From NCBI GenBank assembly GCA_903919215.1, contig CAIXHI010000169.1, forward strand, positions 1 to 11,349: DNA of 11,349 nt, written 5' to 3'. The position numbers and the translations under genes were made by a program. This DNA is from an uncultured Acidimicrobiaceae bacterium (GTDB lineage: Bacteria > Actinomycetota > Acidimicrobiia > Acidimicrobiales > Ilumatobacteraceae). This document shows, piece by piece, positions 1-6,795 of the stretch; within the stretch, counting starts at the first letter, position 1; each line of letters starts with the position of its first letter. The notes under the pieces are model-generated. The model ran no database searches and was not told the origin of the DNA. It was given only the letters and a program-made list of their open reading frames with translations.

Positions 1-441
1 CAACGGCATACCGAACAGGGTGAGGATCACGCTCGTCGGGTACAGCGAGCCGAGGTCGCGGACGACTTCGCACTCGCCGCGGTGCTTGAAGCCATCGACG
101 AGCTCGCGCACTTGGCGACGCAGTTCCGGTTCGAGCGGGGTGACGACGCGGGGTGCGAACATCGGATCGAGGATGCGCCGGTAGCGGATCTGCGCCGGCG
201 GGTCGACCGCAATCGGAATCAGGGGGACAGGGCTACCCAGCGACTCGAACGCCTTTGCCGAGCTGAAGATCTCGGGGTGCTGATGGGCGAAGCGGATCGC
301 CGCGATGCTGGTGAGGTACCAGACGCCATCGCGCTCGTAGACCTCGCCGGGCTCGGTGAAGTACTTCCAGCCGAGCGCGCGGTCGAGTTGTAGCGGCGCA
401 GCGCTACGGAAGGGCTGTGGGTCGTTGAGGACGTCCGTCAT
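1..441 (-). CDS. Cytochrome P450, N-terminal part (3' end off the left edge)
   Basis: This is the first 147 codons of a haem monooxygenase; the haem-binding half lies left of position 1. Visible P450 features are a WKYF segment near residue 25, a hydrophobic substrate-region stretch at 70-79, the helix-C type motif DPPAQIRYRR (80-89) and the segment GECEVV...LFGMP (122-146), which matches the conserved helix E region before the I helix. There is no signal peptide or membrane anchor, so it should be a soluble bacterial P450 that needs a separate ferredoxin and reductase; neither is in the window. ATG at 441 is preceded by AGGAGA (454-459), about 12 nt upstream. It lies 67 nt downstream of the oxidoreductase gene on the same strand with no terminator between them, so the two are probably co-transcribed. 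The family call is firm; the substrate is unknown. Confidence 0.9.
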   Translation of the reverse strand, partial: MTDVLNDPQPFRSAAPLQLDRALGWKYFTEPGEVYERDGVWYLTSIAAIRFAHQHPEIFSSAKAFESLGSPVPLIPIAVDPPAQIRYRRILDPMFAPRVVTPLEPELRRQVRELVDGFKHRGECEVVRDLGSLYPTSVILTLFGMPL

Positions 442-508
442 GGCGTGAGTTTGTCTCCTGTCGTGTTGTGGGTCAAGTTGTCTCAGAGGGTTCGTCGGAG
501 CATCTCGT

Positions 509-1573
509 TCAGCCGAAGCGGCCGCGGCCGGTGATCACCGGCAGATCGAACACCGACTTCACACCGGGTTCGGCCGCCACCACCGACGGGATCGCGTTGA
601 TCGCCCGCATGGCAGTGATCGCCCAGCCGCCCGTGAGGTGCTCGCCGGTCTCGCTGGAGAACTCGAACTCGCAGTCGAGTCGCGGTTCGCCCTCGATGAT
701 GATGCGGTACCCGTCACCGCGGAGCGGCCGCGGCCAATCAGGTGCCAAATCGTGGCGGGCGCGGGTGACATGGGCGACCGAGATCAGGTTCTTGCCGTTC
801 TTCATGCCGGCGATCTCGAAGCGCATTCCGGCGATGGTGCCCAGCTCGATGACGCGGCCCTGGTACTCAAACGTCTCGGGGGAGGGCAGCATCTCGTGGC
901 TGACGGCAATCTCGTCCAGCGTGACGCCGAGTTGCTCCGCCATCATCGAGATCGCGTTTCCCCACGTGACGCGCAGGCCGTCGGGATGCACCAGTGGCGT
1001 GACCGTGTCGGTCGGCAGGCCGAAACCGACCTGTTCGAACGCGACCATGTCGCTCTGCTGGCCCGACTCGTAGGTGGCCATCTCGAAGATGCGGATGCCG
1101 TCGATGCGGCGACCGCAGCCGCTGAGGACGATCGGCATGAAGTCGCTGAACACGCCCGGGTCGATGCCGGTGGAGAACAGCGTGGTGCCTCCCTCTTGGC
1201 ACGCGGCGTTCAGCTTGGCCAGCACGTCGGGTCGTGCGCCTGCCGGGTTGATCAGGGCTCCGACCGAAGTGGTGACGATGTTCGCGCCGCTGGCGAGGAT
1301 CATCGCGAACTCTTCGATCGTCGCCTTCAACCGACCGTGGGTGGTGTTGAAGTAGGCGACCACGGCTGGTTCTAGGGCGAGCGCCTCCTCCAGCGACTGG
1401 ATCGCCGCCAACCCGATCGGTGGGCGCCCGACCAACTCGCCGGCATCGCGCCCGACCTTGTCGTCGCTGTGCACGACGACCGCCACCAACTCGGTGTCGG
1501 GGTGGTCGAGCACGGCCATGATGCCCTGCTGACCGACGAGACCAGTCCCCACACACACGACACGAATCGACAT
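509..1573 (-). CDS. DapB/2,4-diaminopentanoate dehydrogenase-like NAD(P)-dependent oxidoreductase
   Basis: A 354-residue cytosolic Rossmann-fold dehydrogenase. The N-terminus carries the dinucleotide motif GTGLVGQQG (9-17). A DapB-like stretch follows with a threonine-rich turn (VTTSVGA) and then STGIDPGVFSDFMP, which resembles the conserved TGxxPG segment of the amine/diaminopentanoate dehydrogenase group. True lysine-pathway DapB is about 250-270 residues, so this longer protein is unlikely to be the housekeeping enzyme. ATG at 1573 was chosen because the Rossmann strand begins at once (MSIRVVCVG) and GGGGG lies a few bases upstream; an in-frame TTG at 1591 would add six residues. It is first in a leftward unit with the P450, which suggests an accessory catabolic or reductive role. 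The reaction and substrate cannot be read from sequence. The family call is good, the function uncertain. Confidence 0.82.
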   Translation of the reverse strand: MSIRVVCVGTGLVGQQGIMAVLDHPDTELVAVVVHSDDKVGRDAGELVGRPPIGLAAIQSLEEALALEPAVVAYFNTTHGRLKATIEEFAMILASGANIVTTSVGALINPAGARPDVLAKLNAACQEGGTTLFSTGIDPGVFSDFMPIVLSGCGRRIDGIRIFEMATYESGQQSDMVAFEQVGFGLPTDTVTPLVHPDGLRVTWGNAISMMAEQLGVTLDEIAVSHEMLPSPETFEYQGRVIELGTIAGMRFEIAGMKNGKNLISVAHVTRARHDLAPDWPRPLRGDGYRIIIEGEPRLDCEFEFSSETGEHLTGGWAITAMRAINAIPSVVAAEPGVKSVFDLPVITGRGRFG

Positions 1574-1721
1574 GACGAACCCCCACGACAACGTGTGAGC
1601 ACTGTAGGACGCCGGGTGATCACGCGAGAAGCTGTGAGCGAGAACGATATTCTCACGTGATCTCCCGGTGGACTAGCTTCACCTGGTCGGGGTCGGGGGA
1701 CCCCGCTGGGGGGGAGTCGCT
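1574..1721. promoter_or_regulatory. Divergent intergenic promoter region
   Basis: This 148-bp gap separates the leftward oxidoreductase-P450 unit from the rightward SDR-CoA-transferase unit, so it must hold both promoters. Its centre is a large inverted repeat (annotated separately). A weak -10-like TACAGT for leftward transcription lies on the minus strand at 1601-1606, about 27 nt upstream of the ATG. No convincing -35 or plus-strand -10 is visible. The long purine run GGGGGGGAG (1708-1716) is the ribosome binding site of the plus-strand SDR. Confidence 0.6.
1612..1668. promoter_or_regulatory. 57-bp imperfect inverted repeat, candidate operator
   Basis: The left arm at 1612-1630 (CCGGGTGATCACGCGAGAA) and the reverse complement of the right arm at 1650-1668 (CCGGGAGATCACGTGAGAA) agree at 17 of 19 positions, with a 19-nt spacer between them. 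The left arm holds the 8-bp palindrome GTGATCAC (1616-1623) and the right arm holds TCACGTGA (1653-1660). A further GCGAGAA copy sits in the spacer (1638-1644), 14 bp after the copy at 1624-1630, and creates an inner dyad GAGAA-N5-TTCTC (1640-1654). The position between divergent genes suggests a regulator site controlling both units. No regulator gene is in the window, so the binding protein is unknown. Confidence 0.55.
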
Positions 1722-2513
1722 GTGAGTAACGACATGCTGGGCAAGGTCGTGATCGTCACCGGTGCCAGCCGCGGGATCGGTAAGCAGGTCGCGATCGAAC
1801 TCGGGCGGCGTGGCGCCACCGTGGTGGTGGCGGCACGTACGGTCGAGCAGCGCAAGAGCCTGCCGGGCACGATCGGCGAGACCGTCGCGGCCATCGAAGC
1901 CGTCGGCGGCACGGCGCTCGCAGTGCAGGCCGATATGGGCAGCGAGGACGACCTGCTGCGTCTGGTGGCGACGGCCCTGGAGGCATTCGGTCGGATCGAT
2001 GTGTTGGTGAACAATGCCGCAGCCACCTCCGGCCGCGCATGGGGTGCGCCGCTGATGGAACTCAGTCGTACGGACTGGCAGCAGCAGTTCGATGTCAACC
2101 TGAACGCACCATTCACGCTCACCAAGGCCGTCGCCCCGGTGATGGCCGCGCTTGGCGGCGGGCGAGTCATCAACGTCACCACCGGCCACCACGGGGGCGT
2201 GGACTACGAGCCGGCCCCGGGTATTCCCGTACCGCTGGCCTACCCCTCCAGCAAGTCCGCGCTCGACACGTTCTGCAACCTGGTGTCCGGTGAGCTCAAG
2301 CGGATGGGCATCTCCATCGTCAACGTCAACCCCGGCTTCGTGCGTACCGAGATGGTCGACCTGATGGAGCAGAAGGGTGTCGATGCCAGCGCCTCGATCT
2401 CGATCACCATTCCCACGAAGGTGCTGTGCCACATGGCCATGTGTGACGACCCGATGCAGTACACGGGCACGGTCGTCCAGGCGGAAGAGATGATCCTGGA
2501 ACTGGGGAACTGA
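1722..2513 (+). CDS. SDR family NAD(P)-dependent oxidoreductase
   Basis: A 263-residue classical-length short-chain dehydrogenase/reductase, expected to interconvert an alcohol and a ketone or 3-hydroxyacyl and 3-ketoacyl group in the cytosol. Visible motifs are TGASRGIG (13-20, cofactor binding), NNAA (97-100, the NNAG variant), Asn126, YPSSK (Tyr174, Lys178) and PGFVRTEM (204-211). The usual catalytic Ser before the Tyr is replaced by Thr (INVTTG, Thr153/154), and the spacing to Tyr174 is longer than the common 12-13 residues because of a proline-rich insertion (160-172). The start is GTG at 1722, chosen for the strong GGGGGGGAG five bases upstream. The stop is 1 nt before the CoA-transferase ATG, so the two are almost certainly translationally coupled and in one pathway. 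The substrate is unknown. Confidence 0.9.
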   Translation: MSNDMLGKVVIVTGASRGIGKQVAIELGRRGATVVVAARTVEQRKSLPGTIGETVAAIEAVGGTALAVQADMGSEDDLLRLVATALEAFGRIDVLVNNAAATSGRAWGAPLMELSRTDWQQQFDVNLNAPFTLTKAVAPVMAALGGGRVINVTTGHHGGVDYEPAPGIPVPLAYPSSKSALDTFCNLVSGELKRMGISIVNVNPGFVRTEMVDLMEQKGVDASASISITIPTKVLCHMAMCDDPMQYTGTVVQAEEMILELGN

Positions 2514-2514
2514 C

Positions 2515-4947
2515 ATGACTGCATTGCAGGGTTTGCGAGTGCTCGACCTGTCGCCGCACCGCATCGGCGCGCAGATCAGCCAACTGTTCTCCGATTTCGG
2601 TGCTGAGGTCATCTGGGTGGAGCCGCCGGGTGGCGCTCGCATTCGTGAGGAATCGGCCTTTCCGTTCTGGGGTCGTGGCAAGCAGAGCCTCGTCGCCGAT
2701 CTGCGTGTCGAAGCCGACCGTGCGGTGGTGCGCACGCTCGCCGAGAGTGCCGATGTGTTCATCGAGACCAACCGGCCGGGCTCGCTCGATCAGTGGGGCC
2801 TGGGCTACGCGGCGCTGAAGGCCGTCAACCCGCGTCTCGTCTACGTGTCGGTGTCGTCGTTCGGCAGCGTCGGACCGTACGTCGATCTCAAGGACTACGA
2901 GCCGTTGGTGCACGCGAAGCTCGGCGTCATGCAGTCGTTCCGGCGCATGTCGCCGATCGATGCACCCCCGTACGTGTCGGTGCCGTGGTGCTCGTTCCCG
3001 GCCAGTCAAGTGGCGTTGCATGGTGCGCTGGCGTCGCTGTACGCACGTGAGCACACCGGTGTCGGGCAGCATGTCGAGACGTCCATGGCGCAGGCCTATC
3101 CTACGCTCGACACTTGGAGTTGGTTCGAGTACCTCATCGATCAGCGGTGGCCAGACGCGTATACGCGTGTGAACAACTTCGATGACGATGACGTCCCTGT
3201 GGGAGCGTTCCCGTTCTTGCTGCTCGTGGCGCTCACCAAGGATGGTCGTTGGCTGCAGTTCGCCTCAGTGTCCCCGCGCCTGTTCCAGGCGGCGATGAAG
3301 GCACTCGGCCTCGACTGGATGTTCACCGATCCGAAGTGGGCCGGACTTCCGGTGTTCGAGGATCAAGCGCGCCGTCTTGAGTTCTGGTCGCTGATGCACG
3401 AGGCCGCTCGTACCAAGACGTTGGCCGAGTGGCAGCAGATCTTCGACGAGGACCCCAACGTCTTCGCCGAACAGTTCCGCATCGGTCCGCGCGTGCTCGA
3501 CCATCCGCAACTGGTCGCCGACGGCATGGTCGCCGACATCGTCGACGATGAGCGCGGTCCCGTACACCAGCCTGCTCCGATCGTGCGGATGTACAACACG
3601 CCGGCCCAGCTCGGGAAGTCTGCGCCGCGTCTCGGCACCATGTCCGCAGATCAGGCCGCGTGGTCGACTCCGGACGCCCCGGCGGCGCCGGGGAAGCCGG
3701 TGGCAGTCGCGCGACCGCTGCTCGATGGCGTCAGCATCGTGGAGTTCGGGACGATGTTTGCCGCTCCGAACGCGACGCGCATGCTCGCCGATCTCGGTGC
3801 GCACGTGGTCCATATCGAAGAGCTCACGGGCGATGGCATCCGCATGCTGATCCCGTTCCCCGAGGCGGGCGGCGCAGCGGTGATGCAGGGGAAAGAGAGT
3901 CTGTGCGTTGATCTGCAGACGGACGAAGGCCGCCAGATCGTGTACGGCCTGATCGCTTCGGCTGATGTCGTCGTGCAGGCCTTCCGTGCCGGTGTGGCCG
4001 AACGGTTGGGCTTCGGCTACGAGAAGGTCAAGGCAATCCGTCCGGACGTCGTGTACCTCAACGCACCGGGATACGGCACGAATCTGCCGTACGGTCAGCG
4101 GCCGGCGTACGCGCCCAGTATCGGCGCGGCGGTCGGCATCCCACTGGCGAACACGGCGGGTCTCGCACCTGAACGTGCCGACCTCACGCTGGAGGAGATT
4201 CAGCAGGCCGCGCGGCTGCTCACCGTCGGCGCGATGACCTCGTCCGCGCAGGCTGATGGCTTCGCCGCGCTGGGTGTGGCGACGGCAATCCTCACTGGAC
4301 TGCTGGCCCGTGAGCGCGGCGCTGGTGGCCAGGAGATGCTGACCACGATGCTCAACACGGGCGCCCACGCGATGTCGGAGCAGATCGTGGAGTACCCGGG
4401 TTGTATGCCGCGCCTGAACCCCGACCCGGAGTTGAAGGGAATCAACGCCGTGTACCGCGTCTATCGGGCGTCGGCAGGCTTCGTGTTCCTCGCGGCCCCG
4501 ATCGAGTCGGAGTGGGCCGACCTGGTGGCAGCGCTGCAGCCGTACATCGACCTCTCAGCGGATCATCGCTTCACCACGGTGGCCGGTCGGCGGCACAACG
4601 ATGCCGCGCTGGGCGAGGTGCTGGAGGGTGTGTTCGCCACTCGTACGGATGAGCAGTGGGAGCACGAGCTGCGTGCTGCCGATGTCTCGTGCGTCGCAAT
4701 CTCGCAGCAGGCGCCCGAGCCGAACTTGCTCGGTGAACTGGGTCAGGCATGCGGCTTCATCACCACGGTGAACCATCCGACGTTCGACGATCACCCGCGT
4801 ATGAATGGCTTCATGCGCCTGTCCGATGCGCCACTCACGATCAGGGGCGGCGTGCTCGCTGGTCAGCAGACCGACGAGATCCTGACCGGGTTGGGGATCG
4901 GAGCCGAGGCGATCGCCGACCTTCGTGCCCGCAAGATTGTCGGCTGA
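2515..4947 (+). CDS. Tandem-domain CaiB/BaiF family III CoA-transferase
   Basis: At 810 residues this is about twice the usual 380-430 of family III CoA-transferases, which move CoA between carboxylic acids without free CoA (formyl-CoA transferase and CaiB type) and include racemase relatives. Two copies are fused. Domain 1 (about 1-375) starts LQGLRVLDLS and has RPGSLDQWGLGY (88-99), VYVSVSSFG and REHTGVGQ. Domain 2 (about 401-810) starts LDGVSIVEFG and has RAGVAERLGFGY, VVYLNAPGYG and ARERGAGGQ. They are joined by an Ala/Pro-rich linker (about 384-400). By eye alignment the catalytic Asp, 15 residues before the LLARER-like segment, is Asp581 in domain 2 but Ser160 in domain 1. Domain 1 may therefore be structural or substrate-shaping. 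The ATG lies 1 nt after the SDR stop, with GGGGAA as ribosome binding site. It probably activates the acid intermediate of this pathway; donor and acceptor are unknown. Confidence 0.92.
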   Translation: MTALQGLRVLDLSPHRIGAQISQLFSDFGAEVIWVEPPGGARIREESAFPFWGRGKQSLVADLRVEADRAVVRTLAESADVFIETNRPGSLDQWGLGYAALKAVNPRLVYVSVSSFGSVGPYVDLKDYEPLVHAKLGVMQSFRRMSPIDAPPYVSVPWCSFPASQVALHGALASLYAREHTGVGQHVETSMAQAYPTLDTWSWFEYLIDQRWPDAYTRVNNFDDDDVPVGAFPFLLLVALTKDGRWLQFASVSPRLFQAAMKALGLDWMFTDPKWAGLPVFEDQARRLEFWSLMHEAARTKTLAEWQQIFDEDPNVFAEQFRIGPRVLDHPQLVADGMVADIVDDERGPVHQPAPIVRMYNTPAQLGKSAPRLGTMSADQAAWSTPDAPAAPGKPVAVARPLLDGVSIVEFGTMFAAPNATRMLADLGAHVVHIEELTGDGIRMLIPFPEAGGAAVMQGKESLCVDLQTDEGRQIVYGLIASADVVVQAFRAGVAERLGFGYEKVKAIRPDVVYLNAPGYGTNLPYGQRPAYAPSIGAAVGIPLANTAGLAPERADLTLEEIQQAARLLTVGAMTSSAQADGFAALGVATAILTGLLARERGAGGQEMLTTMLNTGAHAMSEQIVEYPGCMPRLNPDPELKGINAVYRVYRASAGFVFLAAPIESEWADLVAALQPYIDLSADHRFTTVAGRRHNDAALGEVLEGVFATRTDEQWEHELRAADVSCVAISQQAPEPNLLGELGQACGFITTVNHPTFDDHPRMNGFMRLSDAPLTIRGGVLAGQQTDEILTGLGIGAEAIADLRARKIVG

Positions 4948-4954
4948 CCGCGCA

Positions 4955-4999
4955 ACTGGGAAGGTTGAGTTCCGGATTCCGGAACTCAACCTTCCCAGT
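4955..4999. terminator. Perfect 21-bp inverted repeat, probable bidirectional terminator
   Basis: The arms at 4955-4975 and 4979-4999 are exact reverse complements around the 3-nt loop ATT, starting ACTGGGAAGG and ending CCTTCCCAGT. The element begins 7 nt after the CoA-transferase stop and lies between convergent genes, the normal place for a shared terminator. There is no T-tract on either strand, so it is not a textbook intrinsic terminator; long U-less hairpins of this kind have been proposed as terminators in actinobacteria. Confidence 0.75.
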
Positions 5000-5007
5000 G
5001 AGTGCGT

Positions 5008-5025
5008 TGGGAAGGATCCTTCCCA
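5008..5025. repeat. Perfect 18-bp palindrome sharing the TGGGAAGG word
   Basis: TGGGAAGGATCCTTCCCA is exactly self-complementary and has no separate loop. It ends 8 nt before the stop of the minus-strand mycofactocin-type SDR. Its outer word TGGGAAGG also occurs in the neighbouring hairpin (4957-4964, with its complement at 4990-4997), so there are four copies in alternating orientation within 70 bp. It may be a second terminator stem for leftward transcription, or an alternative pairing partner of the first hairpin. Confidence 0.65.
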
Positions 5026-5033
5026 GAAGCCGA

Positions 5034-5849
5034 TCAGTTGACGAGGAAGCCCGCGTCGACGCCGAGGGTCTGGCCGGTGATGTAGCGGCCCCGCTCGCTG
5101 ACGAGGAACTCGACGAAGTCGGCGATGTCGGTGGCCTCGAGGATCTGCACCGGCAGCGCGTTCTGCATGGTGGCGGTCATCGCAGTCGGGTCGGCGAACA
5201 TTGCGGCCATGGTCTCGTTCTGGGTCATGCCCGTGAGCACGCCCGTGGGATGGATGGTGTTGACGCGGATGCTGTACTGCGCCAGCTCGCGGGCCCAGGT
5301 GCGCATGAGGCCGATCATGCCGTGCTTCGACGCTGAATAGGCCTGTCCGCCGGCGAGCATCGTGGCCGGTGCCTTGATGCCGGCGGTGGAGCTGGTCATC
5401 ACGATCGAGCCGCCGTTGCCGCACTCGATCATCTTCGGAATCGTGACGCGACAGGCGTTCCACACACCGGTGAGGTTGGTGCTGAGGATCTCGTCCCACT
5501 CGAGCTGCGGGTTGGCCTCGCTGGCGAGGCGGATGACGCCGGCATTGGCGAGCACGATGTCGATGCGACCGAACTCGGCGACACCCTCTTCGAACACGGC
5601 CTCGACCTGGTCGTAGTAGCGCACGTCGGCCTGGCGGGCAATCATGCGACGGCCGGTGGCCTCGACGAGGCGCTTGGTCTCGGTGAGGTCGTCGAGCGTG
5701 GCGTTCGGGTAGTCCATGGATTCGAGGTCGGCGCAGATGTCGAGGCCGATGATGTCGGCGCCCTCGGACGCGAGCCGGACCGCGTGCGCCCGGCCTTGAC
5801 CGCGTGCCACGCCAGTGATGAATGCGACCTTGCCGGCGACTGAACCCAT
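5034..5849 (-). CDS. Mycofactocin-type SDR family oxidoreductase
   Basis: A 271-residue SDR resembling the mycofactocin-coupled subfamily (carveol-dehydrogenase-like). Members hold NAD tightly and pass electrons to the peptide-derived cofactor mycofactocin instead of releasing NADH. Evidence is the opening GKVAFITGVARGQG (6-19), LDICADLE after strand 2, an extended segment with DDLTETKRLVEATGRR that ordinary SDRs lack, ANAGV (101-105), NLTGVWN (125-131), MTSSTAG (Ser153/154), YSASK (Tyr171, Lys175) and IHPTGVLTGM. The catalytic set Asn-Ser-Tyr-Lys is intact. ATG at 5849 was chosen because GGGGA lies about 7 nt upstream and it removes a 15-residue extension with no homology look. It is divergent from the Mo-hydroxylase operon and convergent with the CoA-transferase. 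Likely role: oxidation of a secondary or primary alcohol, perhaps a P450 product (inference). Confidence 0.9.
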   Translation of the reverse strand: MGSVAGKVAFITGVARGQGRAHAVRLASEGADIIGLDICADLESMDYPNATLDDLTETKRLVEATGRRMIARQADVRYYDQVEAVFEEGVAEFGRIDIVLANAGVIRLASEANPQLEWDEILSTNLTGVWNACRVTIPKMIECGNGGSIVMTSSTAGIKAPATMLAGGQAYSASKHGMIGLMRTWARELAQYSIRVNTIHPTGVLTGMTQNETMAAMFADPTAMTATMQNALPVQILEATDIADFVEFLVSERGRYITGQTLGVDAGFLVN

Positions 5850-5940
5850 GTGCGTTCCCCTTGTCTCACGAGTGCCGGATGTGACGATTGGCACCCGGAC
5901 TTGAATACTGCACTATATTCGCAGGCCTGGGGGTAACGAC
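5850..5940. promoter_or_regulatory. Divergent promoter region upstream of the Mo-hydroxylase operon
   Basis: This 91-bp gap lies between the minus-strand SDR and the plus-strand FAD subunit. It contains an AT-rich island at 5903-5920 with the inverted repeat GAATA-N8-TATTC. On the plus strand TATATT (5914-5919) could be a -10, and TTGGCA (5888-5893) resembles a -35 but at a 20-nt spacing, which is long. On the minus strand TATAGT (5912-5917) is a good -10 match for the SDR. GGGGG at about 5929-5933 serves as the ribosome binding site for the GTG at 5941. The promoter assignments are tentative. Confidence 0.45.
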
Positions 5941-6795
5941 GTGAAACCGAGTTCGTTCAACTACCACGCACCCACACGCGTGGAGGAAGCCACAGCCCTG
6001 CTCGCTGAGCACGGTGACGGTGCCAAGGTCCTGGCCGGAGGGCAGAGCCTCGTGCCGATGCTCTCCCTGCGGCTCGCCTCGTTTGAGCATCTCGTCGACC
6101 TGAACAAGGTCGAGGGGTTGTCAGCGATCGAGCGTGTCAACGGCCATCTACGTGTTGGTGCCATTGTGCGCCAGGCCGTCGCGGAGCACAGCGCCGACGT
6201 TGCTGCGTCGGTGCCGCTGCTCTCGAAGGCCCTGCCGCACATCGGTCACTTCCAGATTCGCAACCGCGGCACGGTCGGCGGTTCCATCGCTCACGCCGAC
6301 CCGGCCAGTGAACTGCCCGCAGTCGCGTTGGCGCTCGATGCCACGATCGAGGCGGCCGGCCCCGGCGGCACTCGCAAGATCGCTGCCGCCGACTTCTTCG
6401 TCTCCACTTGGCAGACCGCGTTGGCAGACGATGAGATCCTCTCCGCCGTCGAGTTCCCCGTGTGGGGCCCGGGCAGCGGGTTCGCTGTCGAAGAACTCAC
6501 TCGTCGCCACGGCGACTTCGCCCTCGCCGGCGCGGTGGTCGGTGTGCAGGTCAGCGGCGACACGGTCACGAAAGCCACGATCGGCCTGTTCGGTGTTGGT
6601 CCCACCCCGTTGCGGGCGAGTGCTGCCGAGGCAGCACTGCTCTCGGGCGCTGATGCCGCAGAGGCCGGCAAGGTCGCTGCGAGCCATATCTCGCCAGTTG
6701 ACGACATCCACGCCAGTGGCGCCTATCGCACTCAGGTGACTGCGGTCATCGTGCGTCGGGCAATCGAAGCAGCACTCAAGGAGGCCCGGTCGTGA
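5941..6795 (+). CDS. Xanthine dehydrogenase/CO dehydrogenase family FAD-binding subunit (CoxM-like)
   Basis: The 284-residue medium subunit of a molybdenum hydroxylase. It binds FAD and passes electrons from the iron-sulfur subunit to an external acceptor. Diagnostic motifs are AGGQSL (32-37) and TVGGSIAHADPASELP (111-126), the two FAD-contacting segments of the CoxM/FAD_binding_5 family. The C-terminal third (about 175-284) fits the CO-dehydrogenase flavoprotein C-terminal domain. The length is normal for the family. The GTG start at 5941 follows GGGGGTAA by a few bases and begins at the expected MKPSSFNYHAP. The stop overlaps the next start in GTGA (6792-6795), so the subunits are translationally coupled. 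This subunit does not reveal the substrate. Confidence 0.95.
   Translation: MKPSSFNYHAPTRVEEATALLAEHGDGAKVLAGGQSLVPMLSLRLASFEHLVDLNKVEGLSAIERVNGHLRVGAIVRQAVAEHSADVAASVPLLSKALPHIGHFQIRNRGTVGGSIAHADPASELPAVALALDATIEAAGPGGTRKIAAADFFVSTWQTALADDEILSAVEFPVWGPGSGFAVEELTRRHGDFALAGAVVGVQVSGDTVTKATIGLFGVGPTPLRASAAEAALLSGADAAEAGKVAASHISPVDDIHASGAYRTQVTAVIVRRAIEAALKEARS

Noticed and set aside
638..1375. A 245-codon plus-strand open frame opposite the DapB-like gene.
   Set aside because: Its composition is typical of antisense GC-rich frames and it has no motif; the minus-strand frame has a clear Rossmann motif.
509..1573. Housekeeping dapB of lysine biosynthesis.
   Set aside because: The protein is about 90 residues too long, the central motifs fit the amine dehydrogenase-like group, and the neighbours are catabolic.
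1574..1591. Upstream TTG start for the DapB-like gene.
   Set aside because: The ATG at 1573 is better placed against a GGGGG ribosome binding site and gives the expected immediate Rossmann strand.
1653..2771. A 372-codon minus-strand open frame across the SDR and the start of the CoA-transferase.
   Set aside because: It is antisense to two motif-supported genes with good ribosome binding sites and has low-complexity composition with no family resemblance.
5008..5025. The palindrome with GGATCC as a cloning or vector junction.
   Set aside because: Its flanking word is shared with the adjacent natural hairpin and the surrounding genes continue normally on both sides, so an artefact is not needed to explain it.
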